Source: Ampullaceana balthica
Lineage: Eukaryota; Mollusca; Gastropoda; Lymnaeidae
Reading direction: 5' to 3'
NCBI GenBank assembly: GCA_944989445.1
Contig: CALYLW010000438.1
Coordinates: 744,299 to 808,298, forward strand
Length of the DNA: 64,000 nucleotides
The notes beneath the pieces were generated by a model. The model did no database searches. It was given only the letters and a program-made list of their open reading frames with translations, and was not told the DNA's origin. Within the stretch, counting starts at the first letter, position 1. Each line of letters opens with the position of its first letter. Positions 52,585-64,000 of this stretch are shown in pieces. The position numbers and the translations under genes are program-made.

Positions 52585-52990
52585 CTCTAGTGTTTCAAGG
52601 TTTTAAGGATTTAACTAATGGTGTTATTCTAGTCAGTTTTGAATATTCTCCAGTAATGAATCTGGCAGCTCTTTTTTGGATTTGTTCTAGTTTATTAATG
52701 TTTTCTTTGGTGGATGGGTCCCATACAGAAGATGCATATTCTAGTACAGGTCTCACCAAAGTGAGATAGCATTTTAGTTTTATATCTTTATTACATTTGT
52801 AAAGGTTTCTTTTTTTATAATATAATGTTATATCCATAGTATGACGAGGAGTCCCGTTGTGGCGTTTATTTGGTTCCTTTACAGATATCCGTGACCGCTC
52901 GATTTCTTGGGTGTTAGCAACGGTATTAGGATCGAAGAAATGTAGGCTATGACTGTGATTAACTGTTTCGTGGGTGTAATCCATGCCAAA

Positions 52991-53170
52991 TTAAAAAAGA
53001 AATAGTGATACTATACTACAATTGACATATTTATTTTTAAGTGCCTACTATCTTTCATTTATCATTTAGATTGTTTTTAATCGTTGTTCTTATTCTTGTC
53101 AAATTTCAATATAGTTAAATTAATATAGTGAATATAGTCAATCTTGTTAAGTATAATTTATTTTATACTG
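52991..53170. other. AT-rich spacer
   Basis: Nothing supported. Confidence 0.5.
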
Positions 53171-54912
53171 AACTAGCAGACCCGTCGTGCGTTGCAACGA
53201 TCTCAGTAAATAAAGGTAAAAAAATATTTTTTAAAACATCGTTTTATAAGTGGACTGAAAAGAAGAAAATAATTTAAAACTCATAAGTCCAAGTAATTTG
53301 ATTTAATGTTTTAAAAATAGTCCAAGTTTTATAACAAACGGAAAATAAAATAATAATTAAAAAGCTTACAAAAGAAGAAACGATATTAACGGTCCTAGCC
53401 CCAAAATGAGTAATAATTTAATTTTTTATTGCCATTGTACTCAAGCTATATTTCTCAAAATCGTGTAAAATTGAATGAGGAATACAATTATTAACGTTAA
53501 GTAAAAAAAACCATACATTTGGGGCACCCAGTTCTGAGGGAATGGACATTAGGAGTTCAGTGCCCTTTAGTAATTTAATATAGGCTCTTAAATTTTTATA
53601 TACTAAGTTTGGTCAAAACCAATTTATTTTCTCATTATCTAACGCTTAAAATAATTTTTATATAGCTAATATAGGGGAGGGGGGACACAATAAGGGGCCC
53701 CTGGGCATTTGGTGCAAGACGTCAATTTCAAAAACCTGTTAATTTAATTCACTTTCATCATGGATATACTTCTCAAGCTGGTTAAAAAGTGAATGGGTAA
53801 AATATGTTAAACATTTACAAAAAAAGACATTTGGGGTCCCCGGCCCAGAAAAATTTGACATTAGAAGTTCAGTGCCCTTAAGTCAGTGGCGTAGTGAGGG
53901 TGGCAGGGGAGGGGGCAAATGCCACGGGTGGCACTTTGCCAAGGGCGGCAAATTCCTAGTCGTTAATTAGTTTCTTAAAATGAAAATTTTAAAAGAAATA
54001 TGAGTTTTTTAAAAATTGAAATTAAAGAAAAACCATATAAGAAATTAATGAAAGAAATAAAGGAACTATCCAAAAGCATATGAACGTTTTAACTGCCAAG
54101 ACTTCAAACTCCTTATTGGATATAAATTCTTCTGATACTAATACTACTGTAATACAAAACAGAGGCTAAACTAGTATGAAAACGTGACACTGATGTGGTG
54201 ATAAATTCATTTATTCTTAAAATTTGTCAGCCGCCCCTGTTGTAAAATTGGGTGTGGCAAAGTCCTCGTTGTTCATTAGCTAATAGTTAAAACGTGAACA
54301 AAAAAATTAATAAACGAAAAGAAAAGCCAAGATAACAAAAATTAAACGAAATGAAGAACTATATTAAAATACGAGAGCGCTTTTAATGCCAAAACTTGAA
54401 ACTCCATTATAAATCTAAAGTCTTCTGATACTAATGATACTGAGCTGGAAAACATAGGGTCTGACAGTATGACAATAATGCGCTGATAAATATAATTGAT
54501 TCAAGTTAGATTTTAACGTTAGTGAACTATTTGGAAAATATTGTTGGTGTATATGGCTTCTTTTAATTTTAGTTTCTTTTGTTTTGTGGCATAAACAAAA
54601 ATAATGGAAACAATTGCTTATCTAGTGGAATTAAAACTTGGCACAAATAAATACAAATTTTGGGTGGAGGGGGCGTCAAATTCCTAGTTGTTAATTAGCT
54701 AATTGTTAAAACGTGAAATTAAATTTTAATAAAATAAAAGCCAAGATAAGTACTCAATACGTACTCAACATTACCAAAGATATTTTTGCAAGTGAAAGGA
54801 CTTATAAATTTGATAAAAAAGAATAGACTATTAATAAAGACCGACAATTAGTTGTTGTAAAAGAGAAAACAAAGTGCCAAGAGGTTGTTGTTAAAATATT
54901 TGACATAATATG

Positions 54913-55055
54913 GGGGACGCGGTGGTCGAGTGGCAGCGCACTGGACTGTCGTACCGATGGTCACGGGTTCGAATCCGTGTGAAGGCAAGGGCTTGTTCCC
55001 GGGGCCTAGGGCGTCCCTGAGTCACCCCGCTCCGAATGGGTACCTAACGCTACTT
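54913..55055 (+). mobile_element. tRNA-derived SINE, copy 5 (3'-truncated)
   Basis: Nearly identical to the first 140 bp of the SINE at 6372, including GGTGGTCGAGTGGCAGCGCA, GGTTCGAATCC and GGGCGTCCCTGAGTCACCCC. Cut after TACCTAACGCTACTTATAGA. High identity suggests a young subfamily. Confidence 0.9.
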
Positions 55056-56063
55056 ATAGATAAATTGAATGTGACTTTTTAAAGTCACAGAGAGTTGCAA
55101 ATAAAGGCAATATTCTGTAACCAATGCATTAGCTTGCAAAGTACGTTCGAGCACTCCGAGAACATAGTGGAAAAAGGGGTAAAAAATCTTGTCATCTAAA
55201 ATTCAATTTTAAATAGCAATTATAGGAGATACAGTTCACGAAAAATCATCTTTCTTCAATAACAAGATACCAAATATTGTTCCATTGTATATAAGGATCA
55301 AACAAGTCCAGTTGTGTGATATGTAAAGAAGTAAAATAAAAAAGTAGACGCTGTAGAATATTTCAAAGATTGCATTCAAGCAAAACTGAATCTGCTTACG
55401 ACAATTTGAAATGATTTTGAATAACTGATGATCTTAAAATAATGGACTGCACAGGCCCAACGTGTGTTAATACTTCTTAGGGGCTGGAAAGTATACAAGA
55501 GTTCAACAAAGCGCCAAAACATAAAATCTCATGTCAAACTTGTTCAAACAGTTAAACCTAATTTGTTAACATGATACTCCAACTGAAACGAATTCTCCAA
55601 CTATTTTAGTACACTTGAGCGTTGTTAAGCATTCTTTTCCAAGTCCATACACTGTTGGAAATACCTAATTGCTTCTACAAGCCAGGCATTCATACTTCAG
55701 GATACAAAACAGTGAATATACTATGGAGCCACTTTGAGTTTACTTTGTAAGCTATAGAACTTAAAGATGCAGAAAAAAGCTCAACACACGAACAGACGCA
55801 GGAACTTTGCTAGTCACAATGAAATCATTTTATTTTCAAAGTTTTTTTTTAAAGCCCGAAATTCCTTACAAACATATAGTGCTCAACAAAAAAATTTCTT
55901 AGCAGTGGCTACTCAAAGAGAAACTAATGGAATGGAATACTTAATGGATGCTTTGACATTTGATAATTATTCTGTAGAGACCTTATCAATTTAATCGAAC
56001 CTTCCAATTAAAGAAAAAGAGAGCACATTTTTGATGATCGAAGCAAACATGTATGTATCCATA

Positions 56064-56882
56064 CAGAGGCGTCACTAGGGTTGGTGTTACCCGGGGCGGT
56101 AGCTCATGGTGTCAACCCCTCACGACTTTACCCTAACTTTCCCGAGTCTTCCAGTGCCAAATAACGGGAACATAATTTTACATTTTGGTACCACCCCTTG
56201 TGATGATGTCACCTGGTGAGGTCCGCACCCTCGCATTCCCTTAGTGACGCCACCATTTTGTAATTTGTCTTCTTTAAATTGTTGTCTTAGTATAACTAGG
56301 TATAGTACATGAAAGTGCGCTTTAATCGTGCACTCTTTAATGACACACAACGACAGTTATACGATGGAAAATGTTTCCAACATATGTCAGAAAAGCTTTG
56401 AACTAAAAAAAATAGCTTATTAATTAATTGAATGATATTTTTTTTAATTTTAAGTCTTGCTTGTCAAACATTAAGAACATTTATTACTTTTTTTTAAAAA
56501 TCGTCTAACTTTTTAACATTGTCCAAAATTTAAGTGTAATTTGGCTTACTTTTATCTATAAGTTTGAAAATTAAAGTCAATCATTATTAAAGAATTATTT
56601 AAGCCGGACTAGGTATAAAAATGGCATTTTGACTCAAAAATAATTAGAGTAAATTCTCACTACCTTTCCCTTTTAAAAAAAAATTAAATAAATATTTTAT
56701 TAATTAGTTTACGCGTTTACCGTATTTCATTGTATTTCGTTTATTTTTTCTAGGTGAAAAAATGTGTCGTCTCTTTTTTTTACATTAAATCGTACAGAGT
56801 AACATTTTAGATTTTGGTGTCACTCCCCTGATAGTGTCACCCGGGGTGGCCTGCCCCCACCGCACCCCTAGCGACGCCATTG
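56064..56882 (-). mobile_element. hAT 3: non-autonomous relative of hAT 2, nested in hAT 6
   Basis: Ends CAGAGGCGTCACTAGGGTTG and CACCCCTAGCGACGCCATTG match the termini of hAT 2 in reverse. Flanked by TATCCATA (56056-56063) and TATCCATG (56883-56890), an 8-bp duplication with one change. 819 bp without transposase motifs. Confidence 0.85.
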
Positions 56883-58190
56883 TATCCATGCTATATAGAA
56901 TAACAGTTAAGAAGATGAGATTAGTATATACATTTGAGTAAGACTTTGGCAGTTATATAGAATTTAGAAAACAGACATGATTTTCGTACACCAGCTAATC
57001 TACTGGACTTTGAAATTTTGTCTTCAAATTAGAGTTTTCAAAATGTCCCACATGATATAGTCAAGCAAGGAATATCTTAACAGCATGAATAGAAAAAAAA
57101 TGAATTCAAGACTAGATGGTTTCTATTTAAGTCTATAAAGATATTTAGGCTGGAAGTTACCCTGCCTAAAATAATGTAATTAATTCGAACATTGCTTACA
57201 ACAGTCTTAAGTATTGCAAGGTGTTAAAAGGGCTTATTTAAAATATGTTTAATGAAAAATGAATGACCATCGATTACGAATACACCAAAATTGTCTAATC
57301 TATTGCTATTTAGGTTATGGAGCATGCCATGGCTGATAACACTGATACATGAAAGATTGAGTAATGAAGAAAAACATAAACCTTTAAATTCATTAAAGAA
57401 CTGAAGCCTTTCTTTTTAACAAAAAACATATAGTGTTCTTATTATTACTCTTCAATTAATTTTTTTCTTTATAGCGTTAATATATTTTTAGGGGGGGGGG
57501 CGGCAAATTTGGTTTCTGCCCCGGGCGGCACAAACCCACGCTACGCTGCTGCCTTAAGTATTTTAATATGGGTTACCAAGTTTATGTAATCAAAGTTTAG
57601 ATATCCATTAATTTACTCAGTAGCTAACGCATAAACTAATTTTTATAAAGGTCATATAAGCAAAAAACGACATTAAGGGCCCCAGGGCCCATTCAGTGCA
57701 AGATATAAAGTTTAAAACACCTGTTCATTTCAATATGGATAATAATAGATAAATTATCATTATTTTTCGAGATCGTTAATAATTATTGAATGGGGAATAA
57801 AATCTTACAAGTTTAAGAAAAAGGGCAATTTGGGCCCCCAGCCCCGAAGGAATGGTCATTAGGAGTTCAGTGCCCTATAGTATTTTAATATTTGCTGTCA
57901 AGTTTATATATACAAAGTTTGGTTAAGATCCATCAATTTGCCTAGTAGCTAATGCTTAAACTAATTTTTTATATAGCTCGTATAAGCCAAAAAATGACAT
58001 TATGGGACCCGGCGCCCCATGAGTGTTAAATTTAGAAAAAAAAAGTTGCCAGTTACCATCCCGGGAGCGCACTCAACATTCTCCAAAAATTTCAAGATGA
58101 TCGGGTGAATGGTTTGGTCAGCTATAAAGGACATGTACACACACACACACACACACACACACAGAGACATACTTTCATTTATATAATATA

Positions 58191-60780
58191 CTAGCAGACC
58201 CGTCGTGCGTTGCAACGATCTCAGTAAAAAGGAATATATATAGATAAAAAATAAATTACATTAAGGGTCACCAGGCCCATCAGTTTAAAATATGAAGTTC
58301 GAAAATCTGTTCATGTCAATCAATTTCATAACAAAAATATAAATATATGTATCTATATTTCTCAATATCGTGTAAAATTGAATGGGGAATACAATATTAA
58401 AAAATTTAGTAAAAACACATTTAGGGCCCCTAGCCCCGATGAAATGGACATTATGAGATCAGTGCCCTATCGAAATTTAATATAGGCTTTTAAGTTTTTA
58501 TATACCGCGTTTGGTCAAAATCCATTTATTTTCTCATTATCTAACACCTAAACTAATTTTTATATATATGTAGATATAAGGAAAACTACATTAAGGGGCT
58601 CCCAGCCCGTTCATCAAGATGTACATTTTGAAAACATGTTCATTTAAATTCATTTTAATCATGGATATATTTCTCAAGATCGTTAAAAACTGAGTGGGAA
58701 ATAATATCTTAGAGTATACACAAAAAAAGACATTTGGGGCCCCCTGCCCATTCGATGTAAGATGTAAATTTCAAAATGCTGTTCATTTTAATTCAGTCTC
58801 ATCATTGATATATTTCTTAAGATCGTTTAAAATAGAATGGGAAATAATATCTCAAACACATACGAAAAAATACATTTTGGGGCCCCCGGCCCTGAACAAT
58901 TAAAAATTAGAAGTGCAGTGCCCTTTGTTCTTTTAATATGGGCTACCAAGTTTTTATATACCAAGTTTGGTTAAGATCCATTCATTTACTCAGTAGTTAA
59001 CGCATAAACTCATTTTTATATAGCTCATAAAAGCAAAAAAAGACATTAAGGGCCCCAGGGCCCATTTAGTGCAATATGTCAAGTTCAAAACGCCTGTTTA
59101 TTTCAATCAATTTCATTGTGGATATATTTATCTATATTTTTCAAGATCTTTAATAATTGAATGGGGAATAAAATATTAAACGTTTATGAAATAAGACATT
59201 TTGGGCCCCGAGTCCCGAAGAAATGGACATTAGGAAATTAGTCCCTTTAGTATTTCTATATTGGTTATCAAGTTGTTATATACAAAGTTTGATTAAGATC
59301 CATCAATTTACCTAATAGCTAACACTTAAACTAATTTTTATATAGCTCATATATAAGAAAATAAATCATTTTATTGGCCCCCGGAGCCCCATGAGGGTTA
59401 AATTTTTGAAAAAAAAAGTAGCCTATTTCCATCCCAGGAGCGTACTCAAAAGTCTCCAAAAGTTTCATGGCGATCGGATGAATGGTTTAGTCAGCTATAC
59501 AAAGACATGCATACATACATACATACATACTAGATTTTTATATATATAGATATAAGATTAGAAAAAACAACATTAAGGGCCCCCGGGCCCAATCGTTGCA
59601 AGAAATTAACTTTAAAATACCTGTTCATTTCAATCTAGATCATGATAGATATATTAGTCAATGCTTTTCAAGATCGTGTAAATCATACCGAGAATAAAGT
59701 ATTTAACGCTTACAAAAAAAAAGATTTTGCGTCTCCGGCCCCGAAGGAACGGACATTAATAGGTTCAATGCCATATGATACTTTAATATAGGCTATCAAG
59801 TTGTTATGTACCAAGTTTGGTCAAGATCCATTCATTTTCCAAGCAGCTAAGCCCTAAACTAATTTTTTTATATAGCTCATATAAGAAAAAATTCTCATTA
59901 TGGGCCCCCGGCGCCCCATGAGTGTTCAATTTTGAAAAAAAAGTAGCCTATTTCCATCCCCGGAGCGTACTCAAAAGTCTCCAAAAGTTGCATGGCGACC
60001 GAATGAATGGTATAGTCAGCTAACGGGAATAAAGTATTTAACGCTTACAAAAATAAAGATTTTGGGCCCCCAGCCCCGAAGGAACGGACATTAGGAGTTC
60101 AATGCCATATGATACTTTAATATAGGCTATCAAGTTGTTATGTACCAAGTTTGGTCAAGATCCATTCATTTTCCAAGCAGCTAAGCCCTAAACTAATTTT
60201 TGTATATAGCTCATATTAGAAAAAATTCTCATTATGGGCCCCCGGCGCCCCATGAGTGTTCAATTTTGAAAAAATAGTAGCCTATTTCCATCCCTGGAGC
60301 GTACTCAAAAGTCTCCAAAAGTTTCATGGCGACCGAATGAATGGTATAGTCAGCTAACGGGAATAAAGTATTTAACGCTTACAAAAATAAAGATTTTGGG
60401 CCCCCGGCCCCGAAGGAACAGACATTAGGAGTTCAATGACATATGATACTTTAATATAGGCCAACAAGTTGTTATGTACCAAGTTTGGTCAAGATCCATT
60501 GATTTTCCAAGCAGCTAAGCCCTAAACTAATTTTTATATAGCTCATATAAGAAAAAATTCTCATTATGGGCCCCCGGCGCCCCATGAGTGTTACATTTTG
60601 AAAAAAAAGTAGCCTATTTCCATCCCTGGAGCGTACTCAAAAGTCTCCAAAAGTTTCATGGCGATCGGATGAATGGTTTAGTCAGCTATAACAGACATGC
60701 ATACATACATACATACATACTTTGATTTTTATATATATAGATAGATATAGATATATATATATATATATATATATATAAGA
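58191..60780 (+). repeat. Diverged modular repeat, copy 2
   Basis: Starts ACTAGCAGACCCGTCGTGCG again and contains several modules. The most similar, at about 59690-60000, 60020-60350 and 60360-60690, are tandem units of roughly 335 bp sharing GGGAATAAAGTATTTAACGC, CCCCGAAGGAAC, GGGCCCCCGGCGCCCCATGA and TTTCCATCCCTGGAGCGTAC. (CATA)n tracts lie at 59507-59529 and 60697-60720, (TA)n at 60745-60776. Confidence 0.75.
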
Positions 60781-61890
60781 TTAGTCTTGCTCATAGATAG
60801 ACGTATTAATATTTATTTACAACAGTTAATACCAAAAATAAAATAACTAAGAATTTTGTTGGGTGGTTGGATAAAAAAATAAGTACCTATAACAGTATTA
60901 GACGGTATAAAAGGATGAGATTTTTGGTATAGCCGTACTTGAGTGTATAACACTGTAACCTATCTTGTGTATCAAAAACTACATCACAAAATCATATCGA
61001 CAACATGACTAGACGGACGTCTGTTGAACGTTTCCCTCTAGATTGGTCTGTTTAACCCGCAGAGTTATGGCCACCTTTGTCTTTGAGTCCCCCCCCCCAC
61101 CCCGACCCATGAAGGAAGTTTTAATGTTTGAATTATTCATTCTATCTGGTCATAACTAGATTCGTCTGGCTGGACCTGTAACTAATTTCTGAAGACAACA
61201 ATGTATTCTTGCCGATTTGTTTGTGAATTTATCAGAAGTGCCATATCATATTTTAATCGTAAAGCTGCTGCTTTTTTCCTTATGTTTTCCCAGTGTTAAA
61301 TTTAGTCTTAAATAAAACTTGATGAGAATCACATTTAGCACCAATACTTCTTCATCTTGTACATCTTGTAGAAGCCTTGTGAATATTCTCTAATGGTTAC
61401 CTTGCGGACACTCATCTGCTGGAATGGGAAAACGCTGTCCTTAATAAGGATCTCATCTTCCGGTCAGAAGTTGGCCAGTCTTTCAACGTTCTCATATTTC
61501 TTTCCTAAATCATGTCGCCCTAATAATGTCTTCACTTGCTCTGCCCTCGTAACCAACCATAACATTAAGATCTCCCCTTTTGATATTTAGATCTGTACTT
61601 GGACTCTTTCTACAACAGTCTTAAGTCGATAAATAAAACATTTTCCTCCTCATGTTCTAAGGAAATTAGTGTTTCTCCAGAAGCCAATATTATAGACACA
61701 TTCTGATCATGGGGCATCTCGACTGACACTGTGACCAGCCACATATACTTTACGACATAAAGTGACCATGGTCCAACTCGACCAGATACATATCATTTAA
61801 CACTAATATATAATTAATTTTAATTGTTATTTCGATTATATTTTGATTAAATAACCATAGAGTTAATTTCACGCCAAAAAAGAAACTATT
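60781..61890. other. Unannotated sequence
   Basis: 60818-60910 matches 47690-47800 in reverse. A C-tract lies near 61092. Frames up to 65 codons, none recognised. Confidence 0.5.
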
Positions 61891-61891
61891 G

Positions 61892-62153
<262 letters not shown>

Positions 62154-62249
62154 CTGTGCGTATTGTTATAGAAAATTTATACAAGACAAGGAACTACTTG
62201 TCCGGGGTTTCTAGAAAAAACACCTGAACTGAGACTTGGGTGTGTTTTA

Positions 62250-62590
62250 GTTTCGTTACTGATTGATATTAGAAGGATCTACGTTTTAAATAAATTTTAC
62301 GTGACCTAAGTTAGCACTGATTTTTTTAAAAAAAGAGTTCTCCTTCTAAAATGCACGTAAGTTAGCACTAAATATCATTTTATCCACAATCTCTTACGAT
62401 ATTATAAAATGTAGTTTTCGTTTGTTATTTCATATAATATTTTTACGTTTTCTTTGTAAAATATGTACGCGCAATGATACAGGAAAAACAAATAAATACA
62501 CAGGATTACATTTCCGGCTCGCAGACTGCTGAGGGAACACCTGGGACACCTGATGTTTTTCGTAATTTCGCTTTTACATAACATCAGAAA
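62250..62590 (+). promoter_or_regulatory. Upstream region of paralog C, duplicate of paralog B promoter
   Basis: Collinear with 34925-35270 (AAAGAGTTCTCCTTCTAAAATG, CACAATCTCTTACGATATTA, GTACGCGCAATGAT, GAGGGAACACCT). The TATAAATA of paralog B is AAATAAATAC here, so promoter strength may be lost. Confidence 0.6.
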
Positions 62591-62892
62591 ATGGCCGAAC
62601 CTCTCACCTTTCGTGATTTGAATGTAGTTTTAAGAGATAACACCCACAGCTCTAGTCAAACAAATGAAAACAACGATGATATTGACCTCCACCCTGTACA
62701 CGACATCGATTTATCTACCGCCAGACCGACTGTACAAAACGAACGCAACACTGCAATTGTAGACCCGACGGTACAATAAGGAAGTAGAGTTGAAGTTTTC
62801 ATAACGGTTAGAGCTTGTGGGGTTCCTCCAGTAATCCTAGATATAAGGTGTTCCCATAATCTGCAAGTGACGCAAACGGTAGACAATTTGAG
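62591..62892 (+). pseudogene. Paralog C: exon 1 of the candidate ubiquitin-like family, nonsense-mutated
   Basis: Starts MAEPLTFRDLNVVLRD and continues DDIDLHPVHDIDLST, very close to paralog B. A TAA at 62777-62779 stands where B has CAA after DPTVQ. After it the frame stays aligned (VFITVRACG, PPVILDIRCSHNLQV, then VDNL) to a GAG|GTAAAC donor in the same phase 2; 302 nt against 296 in B. I find no convincing exon 2 downstream: after the possible acceptor at 63001 only 12 codons are open. Probably a dead copy, or a short N-terminal protein of 62 residues. Confidence 0.75.
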
Positions 62893-63655
62893 GTAAACAT
62901 CCTTGTGTTATCCTTACCGATTTAATAATCGTAATTTTGGTCAATAAAATACATTATATACATAAAATGATTTAATTACTTTTTTAAAATGAACATTACA
63001 GGGTAAACCCAACACTGCGAAAATGCTCTTTGGGTTGAATTCAATTGTGTACGTTTGAGAACTTAAAATATTGAAGAAAAACATAAATTAATAAAAGTAT
63101 AAAATATTTTGGACTTTTTTCGAGACGCAATGCGTGATTGTTATAATATATACATATTTAAGGAGGAGGGGGGGGGTAAAATATCGGCAAAAATCGCGTG
63201 ACGTCATTTATGGGCGGCCCCTGTACTGTAACTGTAATATAAGTTGAGTGTAGTCACCCAGGCAGAATAGTTGTACTGAAATATTAGTTGAATGTATAAA
63301 ATTTATTGTTAGTTAAACTTTTCATATGTTAATATGTAAAATAGTAAAATTCACTCAAATCATACACAAGTAGTTGGTGACTCATTGTTACAGCTCTGCT
63401 AATTTATTTGTTCAAAACATCGCACACCAATCATTGTAGAAGTAAGTATAGAAGTAAGTATCAGTTTATTTTTATAATAAACAATTGACATCAATTCAAT
63501 ATCTGAATATCTAATGGAGATTTTCTTGACATTGTGTTCCATTTTGTTCGTCTGTTATCACAATCGATGTAGATGTTTGTTCTTCGTCACCGACGAGGAC
63601 AACTCTCCTCACATTAGTATTAGCCATGTGCTTTTGTAGCTTGATACTGGTATAT
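62893..63655. other. Sequence after paralog C: MITE end and duplication fragment
   Basis: 63110-63223 contains a G-rich tract and AAAAATCGCGTGACGTCATT ending GGGCGGCCCC, a PIF/Harbinger-like MITE end. 63250-63300 (GTCACCCAGGCAGAAT, GAAATATTAGTTGAATG) matches the 3' edge of the tRNA-Pro segmental duplication. No gene seen. Confidence 0.6.
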
Positions 63656-63659
63656 ATGT

Positions 63660-64000
<341 letters not shown>

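Larger units (their letters stand above)
47858..52990 (-). mobile_element. CR1-like LINE, antisense, split by two hAT elements
   Basis: The LINE is present as 52990-52585, 50488-50287 and 48001-47858 (minus strand). Removing the hATs at 50489-52584 and 48002-50286 rejoins reverse transcriptase C-terminal sequence: LTLVRPVLEYASSVWD, then NKLEQIQKRAARFITGEYSK, TPLVKSL, LEDRGTKSKAVIIHKAIN and FFPSGIRAWNGF. The 3' tail GGACGCAATAATCTTCTGTA lies at 47885-47904, the same tail carried by the SINEs. 5'-truncated, no polymerase active site. Confidence 0.9.
53884..57551 (+). mobile_element. hAT DNA transposon 6 (3.7 kb, no clear transposase)
   Basis: Ends CAGTGGCGTAGTGAGGGTGG and CCCACGCTACGCTGCTG, exact 8-bp duplications CCTTAAGT (53876-53883, 57552-57559). 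The duplication rejoins the repeat module GTGCCCTTAAGTATTTTAAT. Subterminal GGCGGCAAATTCCTAG and GGGGCGGCAAATTT repeat, with three related internal segments near 53930, 54245 and 54665. A SINE (54913) and hAT 3 (56064-56882) are nested inside. I recognise no transposase. Confidence 0.9.
53171..58190 (+). repeat. Diverged modular repeat, copy 1 (interrupted by hAT 6)
   Basis: Opens with ACTAGCAGACCCGTCGTGCG then TTGCAACGATCTC. Modules recur with GGGGCCCC-type cores, GACATTAGGAGTTCAGTGCC, TTTAATATAGGCT, TACCAAGTTTGGTCAAGATCC and AACTAATTTTTATATAGCTC. It ends GTCAGCTATAAAGGACATGT, (AC)n at 58138-58162 and ATAATATACTAG. Opening and closing phrases match a widespread type of invertebrate interspersed repeat whose class I cannot name. 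Confidence 0.65.

Overview
The window is eukaryotic nuclear DNA: AT-rich, gene-poor, with eukaryotic tRNA genes carrying internal boxes A and B, GT-AG introns, long dinucleotide microsatellites and many nested transposable elements. The mix of elements (Penelope-like with GIY-YIG, CR1-like, RTE-like, hAT with CAGTGGCG ends, tRNA-derived SINEs, TTAGGG-type interstitial repeats) fits an invertebrate. My best guess is a mollusc, probably a gastropod, but no sequence here proves it.

Layout. 1-4060: end of an RNase H-type LINE, then an RTE-like LINE interrupted by a 2.9 kb hAT element that itself holds another LINE fragment and a MITE. 4200-7200: a segment with tRNA-Pro(AGG), a dead mariner and a SINE; its diverged duplicate lies at about 20040-21840. 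8100-10700: a degraded I-like LINE. 10700-13900: two tRNA-Pro(UGG) sequences around an RTE fragment, a SINE, a Penelope-like element and a CR1-like 3' end. 14170-19560: 16/32-bp satellite arrays around a broken transposase-like gene. 23364-24182: a two-exon gene (paralog A). 24366-25190: a telomere-like minisatellite. 26018-27500: foldbacks and strong hairpins, part of which is duplicated at 45.4 kb. 29401-33680: a PIF/Harbinger-like frame entered by a complete but gutted Ty3/gypsy LTR element and several MITEs. 35170-36093: paralog B with a TATA box. 36549-41400: an antisense RTE, minisatellites and a 0.55 kb tandem duplication. 42182-45236: a second hAT. 47860-52990: an antisense CR1-like LINE split by two unrelated hATs. 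53170-60780: diverged repeat modules interrupted by another hAT that carries a SINE and a smaller hAT. 61892-62152: long (TG)n. 62591-62892: paralog C, a pseudogene. The window ends in a SINE and (TA)n.

The only protein-coding host genes I can support are paralogs A and B, with C as a dead copy. They share exon-1 length, intron phase and N-terminal motifs. The second half of B follows the spacing of ubiquitin by eye, so I propose a divergent ubiquitin-like family. The other open frames I could interpret are transposon remains or frames left open by minisatellites whose unit is a multiple of three.
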